Below are positions 24,922 to 26,615 of a stretch of 26,615 bases of DNA, piece after piece. The stretch is from DAIUCA01 sp964613675 (GTDB lineage: Bacteria > Pseudomonadota > Gammaproteobacteria > Competibacterales > Competibacteraceae). The stretch covers positions 1-26,615 of the forward strand of contig CAZTIH010000026.1 of the NCBI GenBank assembly GCA_964613675.1. The letters are read 5' to 3'. The translations under genes and the position numbers were made by a program. The notes beneath the pieces were generated by a model. It did not search any database. It had not been told where the DNA came from and saw nothing but the letters and a program-made list of their open reading frames with translations. Each line of letters opens with the position of its first letter. The stretch's first letter is position 1.

Positions 24922-24998
24922 TCTTTACTTTTGCTCGTAAATCTTACTATATTGTCAATTCCCCTATAGAACTAACTAGCCTTTGAACACTCTGGTTG

Positions 24999-25035
24999 AC
25001 GCCTTGTTTGCACGATTCGCAGCAAGGCGTTTTTT
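24999..25035 (+). terminator. Rho-independent terminator ending the rnf operon
   Basis: An 8-bp perfect stem ACGCCTTG (24999-25006) / CAAGGCGT (25023-25030), with an inner TGC/GCA pairing in the 16-base loop, followed by six Ts. It lies 78 bases after rnfH and 72 bases before mgtE. The AT-rich stretch 24922-24998 holds no gene or clear promoter. Confidence 0.88.
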
Positions 25036-25106
25036 GTTTCTTCACCTCACTGAAATCACACGCCTATCGAAACTCACTGCATCCCATTTTAAGAGAGGGC
25101 TATCCT

Positions 25107-26456
25107 ATGAATTACGAAGAGATCCGTTTTACCCTCAAAGCCTTGCTGGCTCAGCCCGATCCCGATACTTACGCCTTACTTTTGAGACGTTCCCATTTTG
25201 CAGATCTCTCGGTTGCTCTCGACTCTTTCCCTTTAGAGAACGCGGCTAAAATCTTGGAATATGCGCCGACTGAAACGCTTGGCGATTTGTTTGGCTACTT
25301 ACGCCTTGAATTACAATGGAAAATTGTCGAAACCTTTACCCCAAAAGCTCTGGCGACCCTGCTTGTTCACCTCCCTACCGACGAACGCGCCGACCTTTTC
25401 AAAAGTCTCCCCGAGGAAACCCGAGACAAATTACTTCCCGCCCTTGCCCAAGCCGAACGAGAAGATATTCGTCGGTTAACTAGCTACGAAGAGGGCACCG
25501 TGGGATCGGTCATGACTTCCGATTACGCGACACTTCGTGGTGCTATGTCTCTTCACGAAGCAATTCATTTCCTGCGCAAAGTGGCTTCTGACATGGAAAC
25601 CATTAACCAGATGTATGTCGTTGACGATCAACACAAATTAATGGGGTCGGTTGCCCTTCACGAACTCATTTTGTCGCCCCCCGAAACATTGGTGAGTGCG
25701 CTAGTCAAGCGCGATCCCATCGCTATTCAAGCGGATGCCCCTCGTTCAGAGGCCGTGAATATGATCGCCAAATACGATTTTTTAGCGCTCCCCGTCGTGG
25801 ACAAAGACAATACCCTGGTGGGAATTGTGACGGTTGATGACGCCTTGGATGTCGCTGAAGCCGAGGCAACGGAGGACTTTCACAAAGTGGGGGGGATGCG
25901 GGGACTGTCCGTGGATATGAAAACCGCTGCCGTCAGCGTGTTGTATCGCAAACGGGTGTTTTGGCTGGTGGTTCTCGTCTTTGGCAACATTTTTTCAGGG
26001 GCAGGGATTGCCTATTTTGAAGACATCATTGCGGCCCATGTGGCTCTCGTCTTTTTCCTACCACTGCTCATCGACAGCGGTGGTAATGCTGGTGCTCAGG
26101 CCTCAACCCTTATGGTGCGTGCATTGGCGACAGGAGATGTACATTTGCGCGACTGGGCCGGCATGTTGGGGCGTGAATTACTCGTCGCCGGCTTGTTAGG
26201 GGCAACGATGGCCATCGCGGTCGCCACTCTGGGAATTTTGCGTGGGGGAATCATGATTGCCTTCATTGTGGCCCTCACGATGCAGCTCGTGGTGATTGTG
26301 GGAAGCCTTGTAGGGATGTCGTTACCGTTTTTGTTGAGCCGCTTCAAGCTCGACCCCGCAACGGCCAGCGCCCCCCTCATTACCTCGATTGCCGATGCGA
26401 GTGGCGTCGTCATTTACTTTGCAATCGCCTCCGCGTTACTAACCCTGGACGCTTGA
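25107..26456 (+). CDS. mgtE: Magnesium transporter MgtE
   Basis: Inner-membrane Mg2+ channel gated by cytoplasmic Mg2+. The start is ATG 25107 with AGAGAGGG ending 7 bases upstream; the open frame extends to 24996, but that stretch covers the terminator. The 449-residue length matches the family. The N domain covers about residues 1-130, two CBS domains about 131-260, a plug helix follows, then five membrane helices. GGNAGAQ at 325-331 is the conserved pore motif, and D430 in SIADASG corresponds to the pore Asp of Thermus MgtE. No M-box-type leader is visible. Its stop is about 16 bases before a transposable-element end hairpin. Confidence 0.93.
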   Translation: MNYEEIRFTLKALLAQPDPDTYALLLRRSHFADLSVALDSFPLENAAKILEYAPTETLGDLFGYLRLELQWKIVETFTPKALATLLVHLPTDERADLFKSLPEETRDKLLPALAQAEREDIRRLTSYEEGTVGSVMTSDYATLRGAMSLHEAIHFLRKVASDMETINQMYVVDDQHKLMGSVALHELILSPPETLVSALVKRDPIAIQADAPRSEAVNMIAKYDFLALPVVDKDNTLVGIVTVDDALDVAEAEATEDFHKVGGMRGLSVDMKTAAVSVLYRKRVFWLVVLVFGNIFSGAGIAYFEDIIAAHVALVFFLPLLIDSGGNAGAQASTLMVRALATGDVHLRDWAGMLGRELLVAGLLGATMAIAVATLGILRGGIMIAFIVALTMQLVVIVGSLVGMSLPFLLSRFKLDPATASAPLITSIADASGVVIYFAIASALLTLDA

Positions 26457-26473
26457 CCTAAATGCGCGATAAG

Positions 26474-26493
26474 CCCCGTCCTTCAGGGCGGGG
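26474..26493. repeat. Imperfection-free hairpin (8 bp, one G-U) at the element end
   Basis: CCCCGTCC (26474-26481) and GGGCGGGG (26486-26493) pair around a TTCA loop. The shape and sequence are those of IS200/IS605 right-end hairpins, which TnpA recognises and which also end the TnpB guide RNA scaffold. Confidence 0.7.
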
Positions 26494-26500
26494 AGGTTCC

Positions 26501-26614
26501 TCAGCAGTTGTCGTAGGATAAAATCTTGACATCCTCCCCGCCCGTCAGTCTGGGGATTTCGGCGAGGTTTAAGCTGTCCTTGCGGACTTTGCAAAAACCG
26601 TTCGGCGGGTTCCT
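26501..26614 (-). CDS. Possible 3' end of a tnpB-type transposon gene (partial)
   Basis: A reading frame open to the window edge gives 37 residues, including KVRKDSLNLAEIPRLTGGED, and stops at TGA (26501-26503), 8 bases before the end hairpin in the minus direction. The position matches the C-terminus of a TnpB gene, but this tail is not a conserved region, other frames are also open, and the catalytic part is outside the window. A decayed remnant is equally possible. Confidence 0.3.
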   Translation of the reverse strand, partial: RNPPNGFCKVRKDSLNLAEIPRLTGGEDVKILSYDNC

Positions 26615-26615
26615 G

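Larger units (their letters stand above)
26470..26615 (-). mobile_element. IS200/IS605-type element end, cut by the window edge
   Basis: Read on the minus strand, the segment ends with the stem-loop CCCCGCCC-TGAA-GGACGGGG (26474-26493), the classic right-end hairpin downstream of a TnpB-type gene. A second C-rich copy, CCTCCCCGCCC (26533-26543), is an 11-bp exact inverted repeat of GGGCGGGGAGG at 26486-26496. The exact boundary and the rest of the element lie out of view or are undefined. It could be a full IS, a TnpB-only element or a remnant. Confidence 0.6.

Noticed and set aside
24922..25106. Possible Mg2+-sensing leader (M-box type) before mgtE
   Set aside because: The only structure is a simple terminator that ends the rnf operon; none of the conserved M-box sequence blocks is visible.
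24996..25106. Upstream extension of MgtE by 37 residues
   Set aside because: The extension runs through the terminator hairpin, and the ATG at 25107 has its own ribosome site and gives the standard family N-terminus.
1..26615. CRISPR arrays, tRNA or rRNA genes
   Set aside because: I saw no regularly spaced direct repeats, tRNA cloverleaf or rRNA sequence on either strand.

Overview
The window looks like chromosomal DNA of a nitrogen-fixing gammaproteobacterium with mid-range GC. The main clue is a nifL-nifA pair set back-to-back with a complete rnfABCDGE-rnfH operon, an arrangement known from diazotrophic Gammaproteobacteria such as Azotobacter. The genus cannot be fixed from this sequence. 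Proline CCC and glycine GGG codons are favoured, which produces several long C and G runs. The genes are tightly packed, and the left and right edges cut through features.

Layout. (1) 1-8175, plus strand: an export operon made of an NHLM-type peptide-export ABC transporter (5' end cut), an HlyD-like periplasmic adaptor, a TolC-like outer-membrane lipoprotein, and an ABC-2 ATPase/permease pair. The last three junctions are tightly coupled. This is a type 1 secretion route for a ribosomal natural product or bacteriocin; no precursor peptide or maturation enzyme lies in view. (2) 8237-13228: metabolic and housekeeping genes, namely a PQQ-type sugar dehydrogenase and truA (minus), a thiolase (plus, with terminator), an alpha/beta hydrolase (plus) and an SDR oxidoreductase (minus). 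(3) 13229-16255: a long leader carrying a well-conserved GEMM-I (c-di-GMP-I) riboswitch, then a small receiver-like protein and glgX (glycogen debranching). (4) 16300-19452, minus: nifL-nifA. (5) 19453-19686: a divergent control region with an exact NifA upstream activator site and a sigma-54 -24/-12 promoter facing rnf. (6) 19687-24921: rnfABCDGE plus rnfH, closed by a terminator. (7) 25107-26456: an MgtE Mg2+ channel. (8) 26457-26615: the end of an IS200/IS605-type element.

How it fits together. NifL senses redox/energy/nitrogen state and restrains NifA; NifA with sigma-54 would switch on rnf, whose membrane complex drives low-potential electrons to ferredoxin/flavodoxin for nitrogenase. 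The thiolase (acetoacetyl-CoA, often for PHB) and GlgX (glycogen) touch carbon storage. The riboswitch suggests that c-di-GMP controls the receiver-like gene and perhaps glgX. The most interesting items are the riboswitch leader with a possible four-codon leader peptide, the NifA/sigma-54 control site of rnf, and the five-gene peptide export operon with its own outer-membrane lipoprotein.
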